Of a stretch of 64,000 bases of DNA, positions 17,798-27,215 are shown piece after piece. Position numbers and translations under genes: made by a program. Below the pieces are notes generated by a model that was given only the letters and a program-made list of their open reading frames with translations, was not told the DNA's origin and ran no database searches. Source of the DNA: Mannheimia sp041807705 (GTDB lineage Bacteria > Pseudomonadota > Gammaproteobacteria > Enterobacterales > Pasteurellaceae); NCBI RefSeq assembly GCF_041807705.1, contig NZ_JBGTYY010000001.1, positions 1 through 64,000 of the forward strand, read 5' to 3'. How positions within the stretch are numbered: position 1 is the stretch's first letter; the number at the start of each line of letters is the position of its first letter.

Positions 17798-18652
17798 TTA
17801 GGCTTTATAAAAACGTGTACCATTTTTACCGCCAAAAAGCTCAACTAGAATGGCCTGGTCTATTCTGCCATCAATAATATTTGCCTCAATGCCGCCTGCA
17901 TTAATAAAATCAGTACAGCAAGCGATTTTCGGGATCATTCCGCCCGCAATAATGCCTTGATCAATTAAGCCTTGAACTTCGGAAACTTCCACCTCTGGAA
18001 TTAAGGTACTTTCGTCAAAACGATCTCGCAATAAGCCTGCAATATCCGTCATTGAAACCAATTTTGCCGCCCCTAGTGCAATGGCAATTTCGCTCGCTGC
18101 GGTATCGGCATTGATATTATAAGCCTGCCCCATTTCATCAACCCCCACCGTTGAAATCACAGGAATTAGCCCTGCGTTTAGAGCAATGTCAATCACAGTT
18201 GGATCAACTTTAACAATATCGCCTACAAAGCCGTAATCTACATCGGCTTCTAGTTTTTTGCATTGCAACATTGCTCCATCAATACCGCATAAGCCAATGC
18301 CTTTGCCTTTCAGTAATGCAACGAGGCTTTTGTTTACTTTACCTGCTAACATTTGCAGCACGACATTGATGGTATCGCTGTCTGTTACACGCAATCCATT
18401 AATAAACTGCGGTTCTTTGCCTAATAATTTTACCCCTTGCGAAATTTCAGGCCCACCACCGTGAACCAGCACCACTTTCACGCCTAAACGGTTTAGCAAT
18501 AAAATATCCGCCATTACCGACTTTTTCAGCTCTTCGTTAATCATCGCATTACCGCCATATTTCAACACGATGATTTTATCTTGCCATTTAGCTAGACAAG
18601 CGGTTGATTTTTCTAATAAATTTGCGAGTTGGTTGATTTCTTGTAGTTGCAT
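17798..18652 (-). CDS. argB: acetylglutamate kinase
   Basis: Phosphorylates N-acetylglutamate in the second step of arginine synthesis. Motifs: VLKYGGNAM near the N-terminus, VLVHGGGPEIS, and GLRVTDSDT. The start is placed at the ATG at 18652 (MQLQEINQLANLL, 284 aa) with AAGAGAAA upstream; an open frame to 18697 runs back into the REP-like repeat and is unlikely to be coding. Confidence 0.95.
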   Translation of the reverse strand: MQLQEINQLANLLEKSTACLAKWQDKIIVLKYGGNAMINEELKKSVMADILLLNRLGVKVVLVHGGGPEISQGVKLLGKEPQFINGLRVTDSDTINVVLQMLAGKVNKSLVALLKGKGIGLCGIDGAMLQCKKLEADVDYGFVGDIVKVDPTVIDIALNAGLIPVISTVGVDEMGQAYNINADTAASEIAIALGAAKLVSMTDIAGLLRDRFDESTLIPEVEVSEVQGLIDQGIIAGGMIPKIACCTDFINAGGIEANIIDGRIDQAILVELFGGKNGTRFYKA

Positions 18653-18667
18653 TTTATTTCTCTTCTT

Positions 18668-18726
18668 GTAGGGGCACACTGCGTGTGTCCTCATCAATAT
18701 AATGGACGCACTCAGTGCGTCCCTAC
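18668..18726. repeat. REP/BIME-like element between argC and argB
   Basis: Two hairpin units face each other. The first is GTAGGGG followed by CACACTGCGTGTGTCC (18668-18690). The second, on the opposite strand, is GTAGGGA followed by CGCACTGAGTGCGTCC (18726-18704). Each is a GTAG tetranucleotide next to an imperfect palindrome, the hallmark of REP sequences mobilised by RAYT-type Y1 transposases. A second such pair is at 38338-38406. No transposase is in the window. Confidence 0.65.
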
Positions 18727-18728
18727 GT

Positions 18729-19670
18729 TTAGATATTTAGTCCAGAGATTTCCTCTCTTCCAAGCATTATATTCATACACTGCACCGCAGCACCAGATGC
18801 CCCTTTGCCTAAATTATCGAAACGGGCAGCGAGTAAAACTTGTGTTTCATTGCCATATACAAAAATCTCTAGGCTGTCTTTGCCTGAAAAAGCATTGGCT
18901 GAGAGCATTCCATCTTCAGGTAAATCTTGGAAAGGGTGAACGCTGATTAATTGGCTATCTTGATAATAATCTGCCAACAGATTTGCAATTTCTTCGCCAG
19001 ATTTCACCACTTGTAATACAGACATTGGTAACGGCACAGTGACTAGCATTCCGCTGTAGAAATCTGCGACAACTGGGGTAAAAATCGGCGGATTTTGCAT
19101 TTGCGTAAGAGCCTTCATTTCAGGCAAATGTTTGTGTTTTAATGCTAATCCATAAGCACGAGGTGCATTCAAGGCATCTCCACGATTTGGATTTTCATAA
19201 TCCGCAATCATCGCTTTTCCACCACCCGAATAGCCTGTAAGTGAATGGCAACTTAATGGATAATCTGCAGGCAACACACCTTTTTCCACTAATGGGCGAA
19301 CTAATGCAATATAGCCTGTAGCGTGGCAACCCGGCACGGCAACACGGTTGGCATTTTTGATTTTTGCTGCCTGTCCTGTTAATTCAGCAAAACCATAAAC
19401 CCAATCAGGATCGATTCGATGAGCGGTTGAAGTATCACAAATTCGAGCATTTTGCGGTGCGTTCGCTACTAATTCTTTTGAGGCTTCGTCAGGCAAACAA
19501 AGAAAAGTTAAATCCGCCTCTGCCACTTTGGCTAAACGAGCGTCTAACTCTTTACGCTGCTCTTCGGGCAAAATTAATAACTCAATATCTTCTGCTTGGC
19601 TTAAACGTTCGTGAATGCGTAGCCCTGTTGTGCCAACTGCACCGTCCACAAAGATTTTGTATTTGCTCAT
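18729..19670 (-). CDS. argC: N-acetyl-gamma-glutamyl-phosphate reductase, short type
   Basis: NADPH-dependent reductase, third step of arginine synthesis. It begins MSKYKIFVDGAVGTTGLRIHERL (Rossmann glycine motif). The catalytic cysteine is in VAVPGCHATGYIALVRP, and SLTGYSGGGKAMI follows. At 313 residues it belongs to the shorter ArgC type 2 rather than the roughly 334-residue E. coli type. It is upstream of argB in the same direction, about 75 bases apart, with the REP-like element in the gap. Confidence 0.93.
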   Translation of the reverse strand: MSKYKIFVDGAVGTTGLRIHERLSQAEDIELLILPEEQRKELDARLAKVAEADLTFLCLPDEASKELVANAPQNARICDTSTAHRIDPDWVYGFAELTGQAAKIKNANRVAVPGCHATGYIALVRPLVEKGVLPADYPLSCHSLTGYSGGGKAMIADYENPNRGDALNAPRAYGLALKHKHLPEMKALTQMQNPPIFTPVVADFYSGMLVTVPLPMSVLQVVKSGEEIANLLADYYQDSQLISVHPFQDLPEDGMLSANAFSGKDSLEIFVYGNETQVLLAARFDNLGKGASGAAVQCMNIMLGREEISGLNI

Positions 19671-19794
19671 TGAAAATCCTTCTATCTTTAATCTTTATTT
19701 ATCTGCTTGTAGTCTAAGTTTATTTTTCTCTAAACTCAAGTTTATTTCTGCATAATAATTCAAATTAAATGATTTTTTATTCATTAAAACTAAT

Positions 19795-19827
19795 AAAAAA
19801 CCCTAACGTTAGCACTGTTAGGGTTTT
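19795..19827 (-). terminator. terminator after deoD
   Basis: AAAACCCTAAC and GTTAGGGTTTT form an 11-base-pair stem; read leftward it ends in TTTTTTATTAG. It follows the deoD stop and precedes argC. Confidence 0.8.
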
Positions 19828-19853
19828 GCAAAAAATTGTAGAAATATGACCGC

Positions 19854-20573
19854 TTATTGCTTATCACCAATTAAAACTGACTCTAATGCAATTTCAATCA
19901 TATCATTGAAGGTTAATTGACGCTCTTCCGCCGTTGTTTGTTCACCTGTACGAATATGGTCTGAAACGGTACAGATCGCTAATGCTTTCGCACCAAATTC
20001 TGCCGCTACACCATAAATACCAGCCGCTTCCATCTCAACACCTAAAATGCCGTATTTTTCCATTACATCAAACATTTCAACATCTGGGCTGTAGAATAAA
20101 TCTGCTGAGAATAAATTCCCTACTCGTACATTCACGCCTTTTTGTTGTGCTGCTTGATATGCTGCTAATGTCATCTCAAAGTCTGCAATCGCCGCAAAAT
20201 CGTTATCACGGAAACGAATGCGATTTACTTTAGAATCTGTACAAGCACCTGTACCGATAATCACATCACGAACGTGAACATCATTACGCACCGCACCGCA
20301 AGAGCCAATACGAATAATTTTTTTCACACCATATTCGGTAATTAACTCTTTAGCATAAATTGAGCAAGATGGAATACCCATACCGTGTCCCATCACAGAA
20401 ATGCGGCGACCTTTATAAGTTCCTGTGTAGCCTAACATATTGCGTACGTTAGTTACTTCTTTCACATCGTCTAAAAAGGTTTCAGCAATATATTTTGCAC
20501 GAAGCGGATCGCCCGGCATTAATACAACGTCTGCAAATGCACCTTCAGGTGCGTTAATGTGTGGAGTTGCCAT
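19854..20573 (-). CDS. deoD: purine nucleoside phosphorylase DeoD
   Basis: Splits purine (deoxy)nucleosides with phosphate into base and (deoxy)ribose 1-phosphate. 239 residues, the hexameric bacterial type. Motifs: VVLMPGDPLRAKYIAE near the N-terminus, RIGSCGAVR, GVEMEAAGIYGVA and the catalytic Asp in TVSDHI. It lies 26 bases after deoC in the same direction. Confidence 0.97.
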   Translation of the reverse strand: MATPHINAPEGAFADVVLMPGDPLRAKYIAETFLDDVKEVTNVRNMLGYTGTYKGRRISVMGHGMGIPSCSIYAKELITEYGVKKIIRIGSCGAVRNDVHVRDVIIGTGACTDSKVNRIRFRDNDFAAIADFEMTLAAYQAAQQKGVNVRVGNLFSADLFYSPDVEMFDVMEKYGILGVEMEAAGIYGVAAEFGAKALAICTVSDHIRTGEQTTAEERQLTFNDMIEIALESVLIGDKQ

Positions 20574-20599
20574 ACTTTTTTCCTCTTAATAAATAAAAA

Positions 20600-21376
20600 T
20601 TAATAACCTTGAACAGTCTGTTGCTGTTCATCATTTAACGTCGCTAACAAATTCGCTAATAAGCTCGAAGCACCAAATCTGAAATGGGTACTATTTACCC
20701 ATTCTTTTCCTAAAATCGATTCAGCTAACGATAGATATTCTGCAGCCTCTTCACTGGTTTTTACCCCACCTGCGGCTTTAAAACCTACTGTTTCCGCCAC
20801 ACCTAAATCACGAATAGTTTCAAGCATAATGCGAGCTGATTCAAGGGTCGCATTTACAGGCACTTTACCCGTTGAAGTTTTGATGAAATCTGCCCCTGCT
20901 CGAATTGAAATCTCACTTGCTTTACGAATGAGTTCTGCTGACTTTAACTCGCCCGTTTCAATAATCACTTTAAGTAAAACATTGCTTGCTTGGCACACTG
21001 CTTTAGCTTGTTTCACTAATTCAAAGCCAATTTGCTCGTTCCCAGCCATTAATGCTTTATACGGGAAAACAATATCAACTTCATCTGCCCCATAAGCCAC
21101 TGCCGCTTTGGTTTCAGCAATAGCAATTTCAATATCATCATTGCCGTGTGGGAAATTAGTTACCGTTGCTATTTTTACTTGCTCAATCCCCTGTGCTTTT
21201 AGCGTTTTGCGTGCAATTGGCACAAAGCATGGGTAAACGCATACTGCCGCTGGTATTCCAAAATCGGTTTTAGCTTGCTCACAGAGTGCGATGACTTTTT
21301 CATCTGTATCATTGTCATTTAATGTAGTGAGATCCATCAAAGAAAGTGCAATCTCAGCTGAATTTTTTAGACTCAT
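20600..21376 (-). CDS. deoC: deoxyribose-phosphate aldolase
   Basis: Cleaves 2-deoxyribose 5-phosphate to glyceraldehyde 3-phosphate and acetaldehyde, completing deoxyribonucleoside catabolism. The Schiff-base lysine is in GADFIKTSTGK, and VKIATVTNFPHGND is also typical. 258 residues. AAGGAGAAG precedes the ATG. With deoD it probably forms one transcript, with a LacI-family-like operator upstream. Confidence 0.96.
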   Translation of the reverse strand: MSLKNSAEIALSLMDLTTLNDNDTDEKVIALCEQAKTDFGIPAAVCVYPCFVPIARKTLKAQGIEQVKIATVTNFPHGNDDIEIAIAETKAAVAYGADEVDIVFPYKALMAGNEQIGFELVKQAKAVCQASNVLLKVIIETGELKSAELIRKASEISIRAGADFIKTSTGKVPVNATLESARIMLETIRDLGVAETVGFKAAGGVKTSEEAAEYLSLAESILGKEWVNSTHFRFGASSLLANLLATLNDEQQQTVQGY

Positions 21377-21454
21377 AAGCTTCTCCTTTTTAATTAAATG
21401 AATGATTCAGTAAATTTTTATAAAAATCTGGCCGCTTGTAAATAGACAAATCCC

Positions 21455-21470
21455 AAGCAACCGTTTACGT
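21455..21470. promoter_or_regulatory. PurR-like (LacI-family) operator upstream of deoC
   Basis: AAGCAACCGTTTACGT matches 13 of 16 positions of the PurR consensus ACGCAAACGTTTGCGT, including the central CG. It is about 80 bases upstream of deoC, in the gap after the transporter terminator. CytR- or RbsR-type binding is also possible because LacI-family sites resemble each other. Confidence 0.45.
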
Positions 21471-21483
21471 TCAATAAAAAAAG

Positions 21484-21511
21484 ATAAAACCACTATTTCT
21501 AGTGGTTTTAT
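21484..21511 (-). terminator. terminator after the nucleoside transporter gene
   Basis: ATAAAACCACTA and TAGTGGTTTTAT form a long stem with a TTTC-type loop; read leftward it runs into CTTTTTTTATTG. It separates the transporter transcript from deoCD. Confidence 0.8.
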
Positions 21512-21523
21512 TCATTATTCAGA

Positions 21524-22786
21524 TTATAAAACTGCACCGCCTAAGCCGATAAATAAGCCTGCAATAGTCGCACTCATTAAGTTCGCTAGTGAACCTGCAA
21601 TTACGGCTTTAATACCAAGTCGTGCAATCTCGCCACGGCGATTTGGAGCCATTGCACCAATACCACCGATTAAAATAGCAATAGAACTGAAGTTAGCGAA
21701 ACCACAAAGTGCAAAAGTAATAATTGCGATGGTTTTATCGCTTAACTGAATGGCTGATTCAGGTGCTAAATATTTTGCAAACTCTAAGTAGCCTACAAAT
21801 TCATTAACCGCTAATTTTAGACCAATCATCTGCCCTGCAATTTCAGCTTCTTCCCAAGGAACGCCAATTACCCAAGCAAGTGGTTTGAATATCCAGCCAA
21901 AAATTTGACCTAAGTTTAATGAGCCATAGCCGAACCAGCCACCAATACCACCTAAAATACCATTCACTAAGGCAATTAACGCTACGAAAGCAATCAACAT
22001 CGCCCCTACGTTTAAGGCTAGCTGCATACCTGATGACGCACCTGAAGCAGCCGCATCAAGAATATTAGCTGGTTTTTCTAAATCAACTGCCTCTAACTCA
22101 TCACGGAATGTTTCTGTTTGTGGCACCATAATTTTCGCAAATAATAAACCTGCCGGTGCTGCCATAAATGATGCTGCAATTAAGTAGGTTAAAGGCACAC
22201 CCATTCCTGCATAACCTGCCATTACTGAGCCAGCAATAGAAGCTAAACCACCCGACATAATCGCAAAGAGTTCAGATTCAGTCATTTTGCTGATAAAGGG
22301 TTTTACCACAAGTGGAGCTTCGGTTTGACCAACGAAAATATTCGCCGCTGCAGACATAGATTCAGCTTTAGATGTACCTAACGCTTTTTGTAATAATCCA
22401 CCTAAAATGCGGATTACCCATTGCATTACACCGATGTAATAAAGCAATGAAATTAATGCCGAGAAGAAAATAATCACAGGAAGCACACGGAAAGCAAAGA
22501 CAAAACCGCCACCGCCAAACACTTCAAACATTTTGTCGCTGACTAAGCCACCAAATAGGAATGAAATACCTTCATTACCATAAGAAATAACTTTAGAAAC
22601 ACCGCTTGCCATTGCATTTAATGCATCACGACCTGCCGGTACATAAAGCACCAATGCCGCAATTGCAATTTGCAACGCTAACGCACCTAATACTGTACGC
22701 ACATTTATTGAGCGTTTATTACTCGAAAATAAAAATGCGATGAATAATAAAACAATAATGCCTAAAAGGCTGTTAAGAGTACCCAT
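21524..22786 (-). CDS. concentrative nucleoside transporter (NupC/CNT family)
   Basis: Cation-coupled nucleoside uptake across the inner membrane. Ten or so hydrophobic helices. Family motifs: GGFVFAFRVLPVIIFFSALISLLYYIG, SAAANIFVGQTEAPLVVKPF and NEFVGYLEFAKYL. Start chosen at the ATG at 22786 (MGTLNSLLGIIVLLF, 420 aa), with AGAGGTTCT upstream; the frame is open 27 codons further. It sits directly upstream of deoC-deoD, so imported nucleosides would feed these enzymes. Confidence 0.92.
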   Translation of the reverse strand: MGTLNSLLGIIVLLFIAFLFSSNKRSINVRTVLGALALQIAIAALVLYVPAGRDALNAMASGVSKVISYGNEGISFLFGGLVSDKMFEVFGGGGFVFAFRVLPVIIFFSALISLLYYIGVMQWVIRILGGLLQKALGTSKAESMSAAANIFVGQTEAPLVVKPFISKMTESELFAIMSGGLASIAGSVMAGYAGMGVPLTYLIAASFMAAPAGLLFAKIMVPQTETFRDELEAVDLEKPANILDAAASGASSGMQLALNVGAMLIAFVALIALVNGILGGIGGWFGYGSLNLGQIFGWIFKPLAWVIGVPWEEAEIAGQMIGLKLAVNEFVGYLEFAKYLAPESAIQLSDKTIAIITFALCGFANFSSIAILIGGIGAMAPNRRGEIARLGIKAVIAGSLANLMSATIAGLFIGLGGAVL

Positions 22787-22977
22787 AGAACCTCTAATTA
22801 TAAATTGATTAAAAAAGGTGGTGATACTATACCTATTTTTGCGTAAAAAATCTTGTAAAAAATGCAATTATCTATAATTGAAATCGGTAAAATATATATT
22901 ATTGTGTTTTACAAGAGGTATAATTTTAGTTAATTTTTACTGATGCTTTAAAATTGAAGGATTATAGGAGAGAAAAT

Positions 22978-23484
22978 ATGCAAAACATTCGTGAAATCTA
23001 TTTAGCGGGCGGCTGCTTCTGGGGCGTAGAGTCTTTTATGCAACGTATTAAAGGTGTAATCAAAGCTCAATCGGGGTATGCCAACGGTAATACAGACAAC
23101 CCAACATACCAAGATGTATGTGCAGGCAGTGGACACGCAGAAGTCGTGAAAGTAACTTATGATGCTAACCAAATCAGCTTAGCAAAACTATTAGACTACT
23201 TCTTTAAAGTGATTGACCCCGTGAGTATTAACCAGCAAGGCGGCGACATCGGCATTCAATACCGCACCGGTATTTATCATACCGATCCTCAAGATGTACC
23301 AGTGATTAACCAAGCCTTAAGCGAATTACAATCTCAATTTGATAAACCGCTCGCGGTAGAAAATCAGATGTTGGAACAATACTTCCCAGCTGAGGAATAT
23401 CATCAAGAATACTTAGTGAAAAACCCAACGGGCTATTGCCATATTGATATTCAGTTGATGAATGAGATTTTGAAGAATCAATAG
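22978..23484 (+). CDS. msrA: peptide methionine sulfoxide reductase MsrA
   Basis: Repairs methionine S-sulfoxide in proteins. The catalytic Cys13 is in LAGGCFWGVE, and GYANG and YHQEYL are family motifs. 168 residues, a stand-alone MsrA with no MsrB domain, unlike the fused MsrAB of H. influenzae. The ATG at 22978 has TAGGAGAG upstream; an earlier in-frame start at 22954 lies in front of that site and is unlikely. Confidence 0.94.
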   Translation: MQNIREIYLAGGCFWGVESFMQRIKGVIKAQSGYANGNTDNPTYQDVCAGSGHAEVVKVTYDANQISLAKLLDYFFKVIDPVSINQQGGDIGIQYRTGIYHTDPQDVPVINQALSELQSQFDKPLAVENQMLEQYFPAEEYHQEYLVKNPTGYCHIDIQLMNEILKNQ

Positions 23485-23492
23485 ATAACAAA

Positions 23493-23523
23493 AAACCACA
23501 GGGTAAAATCTGTGGTTTCTTTT
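23493..23523. terminator. bidirectional terminator between msrA and the glycan locus
   Basis: AAACCACAG (23493-23501) pairs with CTGTGGTTT (23510-23518), followed by CTTTTT to the right and A-rich DNA to the left. It serves both convergent transcripts. Confidence 0.8.
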
Positions 23524-23527
23524 TGCT

Positions 23528-24328
23528 TTATTTTCTCAATAGTCCATAAATGGCTTTAAGCATAGATAGCGGCAATAATCGTGGAATTGCCCGCATTAAG
23601 AAAATACCAAAACCGGAAATCGGGTCGTGGATTTGGCTATGATTTTTGAGTTTATATAAACGCCATTCTGCCTCTGCTTGGGCTTTTCCACGGCGTCTGC
23701 CTACCATTCCGTTTCCCACTCTCGCATAGACTAATAAATCAGGTAAATTTGCGACTTGTTTGAATTGAGCGATGAGCTTGATCCACAAATAGTAATCTTC
23801 TTGTAAGTCTTGATATCCACCTACTTCCAACACTTTTGATTTTTGATAGGCTACCGTCATATGGTTAAACGGGCAACGGGTACGAGTAAATTTAATAATT
23901 TCTTCTGCTGTGGTTGGCACATTGCGGTAAGCCACAATATCATTAATATCTTGCCCAAATTCCGCAATTTGCCCGCCAAAAATCACCACTTCTGGATTTT
24001 TCTCAATAAATGCCACCTGTTTTGCAAAACGGTCAGGCAAACAAATATCATCGGTATCCATTCGGAAAACCCACTCATTGGCACAATGAGTCAAGCCATC
24101 ATTTAAGGTTTTTCCTAAACCCCGATTTTGTGGAAATTTCACCGCATTTATCGGCAAAATTGCACTATATTCTTCCACAATCGCTTCTAATTCAGGGGTA
24201 ACAGCCCCATCAAAACAGACAACAATTTCATCTGCTTGGCGAGTTTGAGCTTTTAGGCTTTCAAAACATTCTCTTAAATATTGAGGCTGTTCTTTAATGT
24301 ATAACGACATTAAAACGGAAAATTTCAT
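23528..24328 (-). CDS. glycosyltransferase family 2, last gene of the glycan locus
   Basis: Cytosolic sugar transferase of the GT2 (GT-A) fold, 266 residues: MKFSVLMSLYIKEQPQYLRECFESL, then DEIVVCFDG and the metal-binding FRMDTDD near residue 95. The C-terminus is basic with a hydrophobic patch that may contact the membrane. Its start overlaps the stop of the previous GT2 gene (TAATG). It resembles LsgE/LsgF-type transferases of the H. influenzae lsg locus. Donor and acceptor cannot be told from the sequence. Confidence 0.85.
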   Translation of the reverse strand: MKFSVLMSLYIKEQPQYLRECFESLKAQTRQADEIVVCFDGAVTPELEAIVEEYSAILPINAVKFPQNRGLGKTLNDGLTHCANEWVFRMDTDDICLPDRFAKQVAFIEKNPEVVIFGGQIAEFGQDINDIVAYRNVPTTAEEIIKFTRTRCPFNHMTVAYQKSKVLEVGGYQDLQEDYYLWIKLIAQFKQVANLPDLLVYARVGNGMVGRRRGKAQAEAEWRLYKLKNHSQIHDPISGFGIFLMRAIPRLLPLSMLKAIYGLLRK

Positions 24329-25212
24329 TAAATAAACCTTTTTAAATTAATCGCCAACTTCGGCGAAACACAAATCACAAGGGCAATAATCAGCTGTTTG
24401 ATATTTTTTGTCTGTTTGAACATTTCAAAATAATAACCTGCTGCCTTGCGGGATAAATTCATAATATGCGGATAACTTAAAATATAAAGTGAGTTTAATT
24501 TAAAATTTTCCGCCTGTTCAGGGGTTTGAATATAGGTTTGTTTTATATACTCAATTGCCTTTTCGGTGTTGCTGGTATCTGTTGAAACACTTGAACGTTT
24601 AGTATGGAAGGTGCAATAGGTCAAAGCCTCGTCCACATAAAGTGGCTCAAAAGTTGGCTCTTCCAATAATTTCAGTAAGAAATCATAATCTTCAAGGGAA
24701 CGCAAGCGGTCAGGTAATCCGCCAATTTTGCAAAAGAGTGCTTTTTTCAAGCCAATCATCGGCATTCCGCCAATTTTATTCGCTTTAAGAATGTTCTCTA
24801 TCGTCAATTCACTTTTATACTTAAATGGCGAGGTTACATAAGTAAAACCCTCATTTACCATCTCACATTTTGCAGGGTGATACACAAAATTAGCGGTTGG
24901 ATTTTCTGCAATTTCTTGTGCTAATCGCTCGCATTTTTCAGGCATAAAGCGATCATCATCGTCTAAAAATAGCAACCACTCTCGGCTGGCATTATTCGCC
25001 CCAACATTACGGCTTTGAGCTGCCCCAACATTGGGATTATTACGAATAACTTTTACCTCAAAAGGATAATCATCATTCACGTCCACAGGCTCTTTAGAGC
25101 AATCATCAACAATCACAACTTCAAAATTATAAACCGTTTGCTGCTTTAGACTTTCTAATAATGCTTTAATTTCTTCATTACGATTATAAGAAGGCACAAT
25201 AATACTAAACAT
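24328..25212 (-). CDS. glycosyltransferase family 2
   Basis: 294-residue GT2 transferase beginning MFSIIVPSYNRNEEIKALLESL, with EVVIVDDCS and the DXD-type motif LLFLDDDDRFMPEK. It overlaps the 3' end of the polymerase gene by eight bases and the next GT2 gene by one base, so the three are translationally linked. The sugar specificity is unknown. Confidence 0.87.
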   Translation of the reverse strand: MFSIIVPSYNRNEEIKALLESLKQQTVYNFEVVIVDDCSKEPVDVNDDYPFEVKVIRNNPNVGAAQSRNVGANNASREWLLFLDDDDRFMPEKCERLAQEIAENPTANFVYHPAKCEMVNEGFTYVTSPFKYKSELTIENILKANKIGGMPMIGLKKALFCKIGGLPDRLRSLEDYDFLLKLLEEPTFEPLYVDEALTYCTFHTKRSSVSTDTSNTEKAIEYIKQTYIQTPEQAENFKLNSLYILSYPHIMNLSRKAAGYYFEMFKQTKNIKQLIIALVICVSPKLAINLKRFI

Positions 25213-26419
25213 TTTTTGCCTCTTTATTTTTGCAAAATAAGATTAAATTTCGACCGCTTGTTCCAAATAAGGATAAGAACATTAAAAACAACATCATCAA
25301 TCCTGGGAAAGCGAAAGTATCTGCTTTAATGTTTAAAATAGCCAAAATGCCGAGTGTTGATAAGGTAAAAATCCAGCTTCCCTCAAACCAATTTACCGCC
25401 ACTTTTCGCACAAAATAGGCTGTAAATGCAAAACAAACTAGCATATAACTTAAACCGCCATATAATACTTGGCGAATATAGCCTGAGTCTGAACCGCCGT
25501 AATAGCCACCCGTTTCTGTATAATATAAACCATCACCGGAAATAAATTGACCCAAGGTTGGAATAAATAAATGGTTTTTCACTAAATTCTCACTGGATGA
25601 ACTAATTTGAGAAATATCAGCCACATTTTGTTCTGATGAAACTATATTGACAATATTAATTATCGGCTCTAAAGCATGCCCTATATAACGATTTTCAGGG
25701 AAAACAATGGCTAAAAATAGAATTAATGCCGTAAAAGCAATAAGTGGAAATAGATATTTCCATTTAAAATAAAGGGCGATACTAATTACCGATACTAATA
25801 AAAATGTTCTACCTGAAATCAGCCCAATACATAAAATTAAAAATAAAAACCACTCATTGATTGAGTCTGTTTTTTTATTATAGGCTAATAAAAAATGTAG
25901 TAACATTAAGTAGAAAATACTTAGTTGGAAAAACGCTGACGAGGTAATATTATAAAGCCTATATTCCTGTTCAGAACCCAAAAAACGTGGCATCATTGCA
26001 TTGCTGGATAATAGAAAATCAACCATAAACGGCACGCCTAATAAGGCAACTACACCGCAGATCCATTGAATAGCAATACCTATTTTGAGATCACGAACAA
26101 ATAAAGCTTTACCGTTTTCAGTTCGGTAAAAAATATTATAAATAGCAGTGCCAAACACAAATAAAATCAGCATTTTGACATACATTGCCAATACGCCTAT
26201 TTCTTTTGTGCCGTTAATTAATAGTGGAATAATGCTAAAGCCAATTAAAGCAATAATGGCAATTAAACTATCTTTCGGAATAATAATGCCGTTAGATTTT
26301 CCTCTCATCACTTGAAAAGCTACATAACCACAAGCCAATAAACCTACCACAAATGCCATTCGCAGAAAGTGGAAAAACCAAGGGTCGTAAATATAAAATA
26401 AATTAAACAGTACTGACAT
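25205..26419 (-). CDS. Wzy-like polysaccharide polymerase / O-antigen ligase family membrane protein
   Basis: 404 residues with about ten hydrophobic helices and one large loop around residues 235-315 (SSEQNVADISQISSSSENLVKN...GDGLYYTETGGYYGGSDSGYIRQ). That pattern is usual for Wzy polymerases and O-antigen ligases. The locus also has a flippase, so it may polymerise or attach the glycan at the periplasmic face. Primary sequence in this family is too variable to separate polymerase from ligase. Confidence 0.65.
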   Translation of the reverse strand: MSVLFNLFYIYDPWFFHFLRMAFVVGLLACGYVAFQVMRGKSNGIIIPKDSLIAIIALIGFSIIPLLINGTKEIGVLAMYVKMLILFVFGTAIYNIFYRTENGKALFVRDLKIGIAIQWICGVVALLGVPFMVDFLLSSNAMMPRFLGSEQEYRLYNITSSAFFQLSIFYLMLLHFLLAYNKKTDSINEWFLFLILCIGLISGRTFLLVSVISIALYFKWKYLFPLIAFTALILFLAIVFPENRYIGHALEPIINIVNIVSSEQNVADISQISSSSENLVKNHLFIPTLGQFISGDGLYYTETGGYYGGSDSGYIRQVLYGGLSYMLVCFAFTAYFVRKVAVNWFEGSWIFTLSTLGILAILNIKADTFAFPGLMMLFLMFLSLFGTSGRNLILFCKNKEAKNV

Positions 26420-26437
26420 ATTAACCTATTATGAATT

Positions 26438-27214
26438 TTATGAGCTAAGATTACGTTTAATCGCTAATAACTTTTTAAGCAGGTATTTCATTGCTTTTTT
26501 AAATAAATTATTATTGAGTGAACCGCGTAAATCTTCTAAATTACTGATTAAAACAGGGTTTTCAATCGCCATTAATGGGCGAACAATTAACACATCTAAT
26601 TTGAATTTATTACCAAATAAAATAAAATCATCAGCAAGCCAGTAAGGGCGAGTTGTTAAGCATTGTGCTAAAAACTTACAAGCTGTCGATTTTTTAATTA
26701 AATATGCAACTGTGCCGGCAAAATAATTACGGTAAGGGTAAGCATATTTATATTGGCTATTACCAATCTGTTTTTGTAAAAAACCAAAGGTGGTTGGATA
26801 ATTAATTTCTAATTCTACATCATTGAAACTAGGGATTTTAGATTGGCCAACTAAAATAATATCGGCTTTTAAATTTTGTGCTAATAAAGCGTCAATATGC
26901 TTTTGAAAGTCTGGCGCAAATAACACATCGTCTTCACACACAAGGCAGTAATCATCATTTTGAATTGTACTATCTTCTGTTATTTTTTGATAAACAGATA
27001 AATGGCTTAATGTACAGCCTACTTCGCCTTTCGTGGTTTTACGCCCATAATGTTGCTCAAATTTTGCTAAATCAAAACGGGTATTTAAGGCTTCCCAATC
27101 ACTACTCATCGTATTAATGGCACTAAAGACTTCAAAATCTGCCGTATTAGGTTGAGAGAAAAAAAGCTCTCGTCTTTTTTCATCTTTTTCTAATGAAATT
27201 AAATATTTCTTCAT
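26438..27214 (-). CDS. glycosyltransferase family 25 (LPS/LOS glycan chain)
   Basis: 258 residues. The GT25 hallmarks are MKKYLISLEKDEKRRELFF at the N-terminus, KGEVGCTLSHLSVYQKI, and CLVCEDDVLF with the acidic motif. Family members such as Lic2A, Lex2B and LgtB usually add galactose or glucose to lipooligosaccharide. The start is set at the ATG at 27214 just after the sialyltransferase stop; a TTG-type start at 27235 is less likely. No phase-variable tetranucleotide repeat is present. Confidence 0.88.
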   Translation of the reverse strand: MKKYLISLEKDEKRRELFFSQPNTADFEVFSAINTMSSDWEALNTRFDLAKFEQHYGRKTTKGEVGCTLSHLSVYQKITEDSTIQNDDYCLVCEDDVLFAPDFQKHIDALLAQNLKADIILVGQSKIPSFNDVELEINYPTTFGFLQKQIGNSQYKYAYPYRNYFAGTVAYLIKKSTACKFLAQCLTTRPYWLADDFILFGNKFKLDVLIVRPLMAIENPVLISNLEDLRGSLNNNLFKKAMKYLLKKLLAIKRNLSS

Positions 27215-27215
27215 T

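Noticed and set aside
18653..18697. Longer argB start at 18697
   Set aside because: The extra 15 codons run into the REP-like repeat and lack a ribosome site; the ATG at 18652 fits the family.
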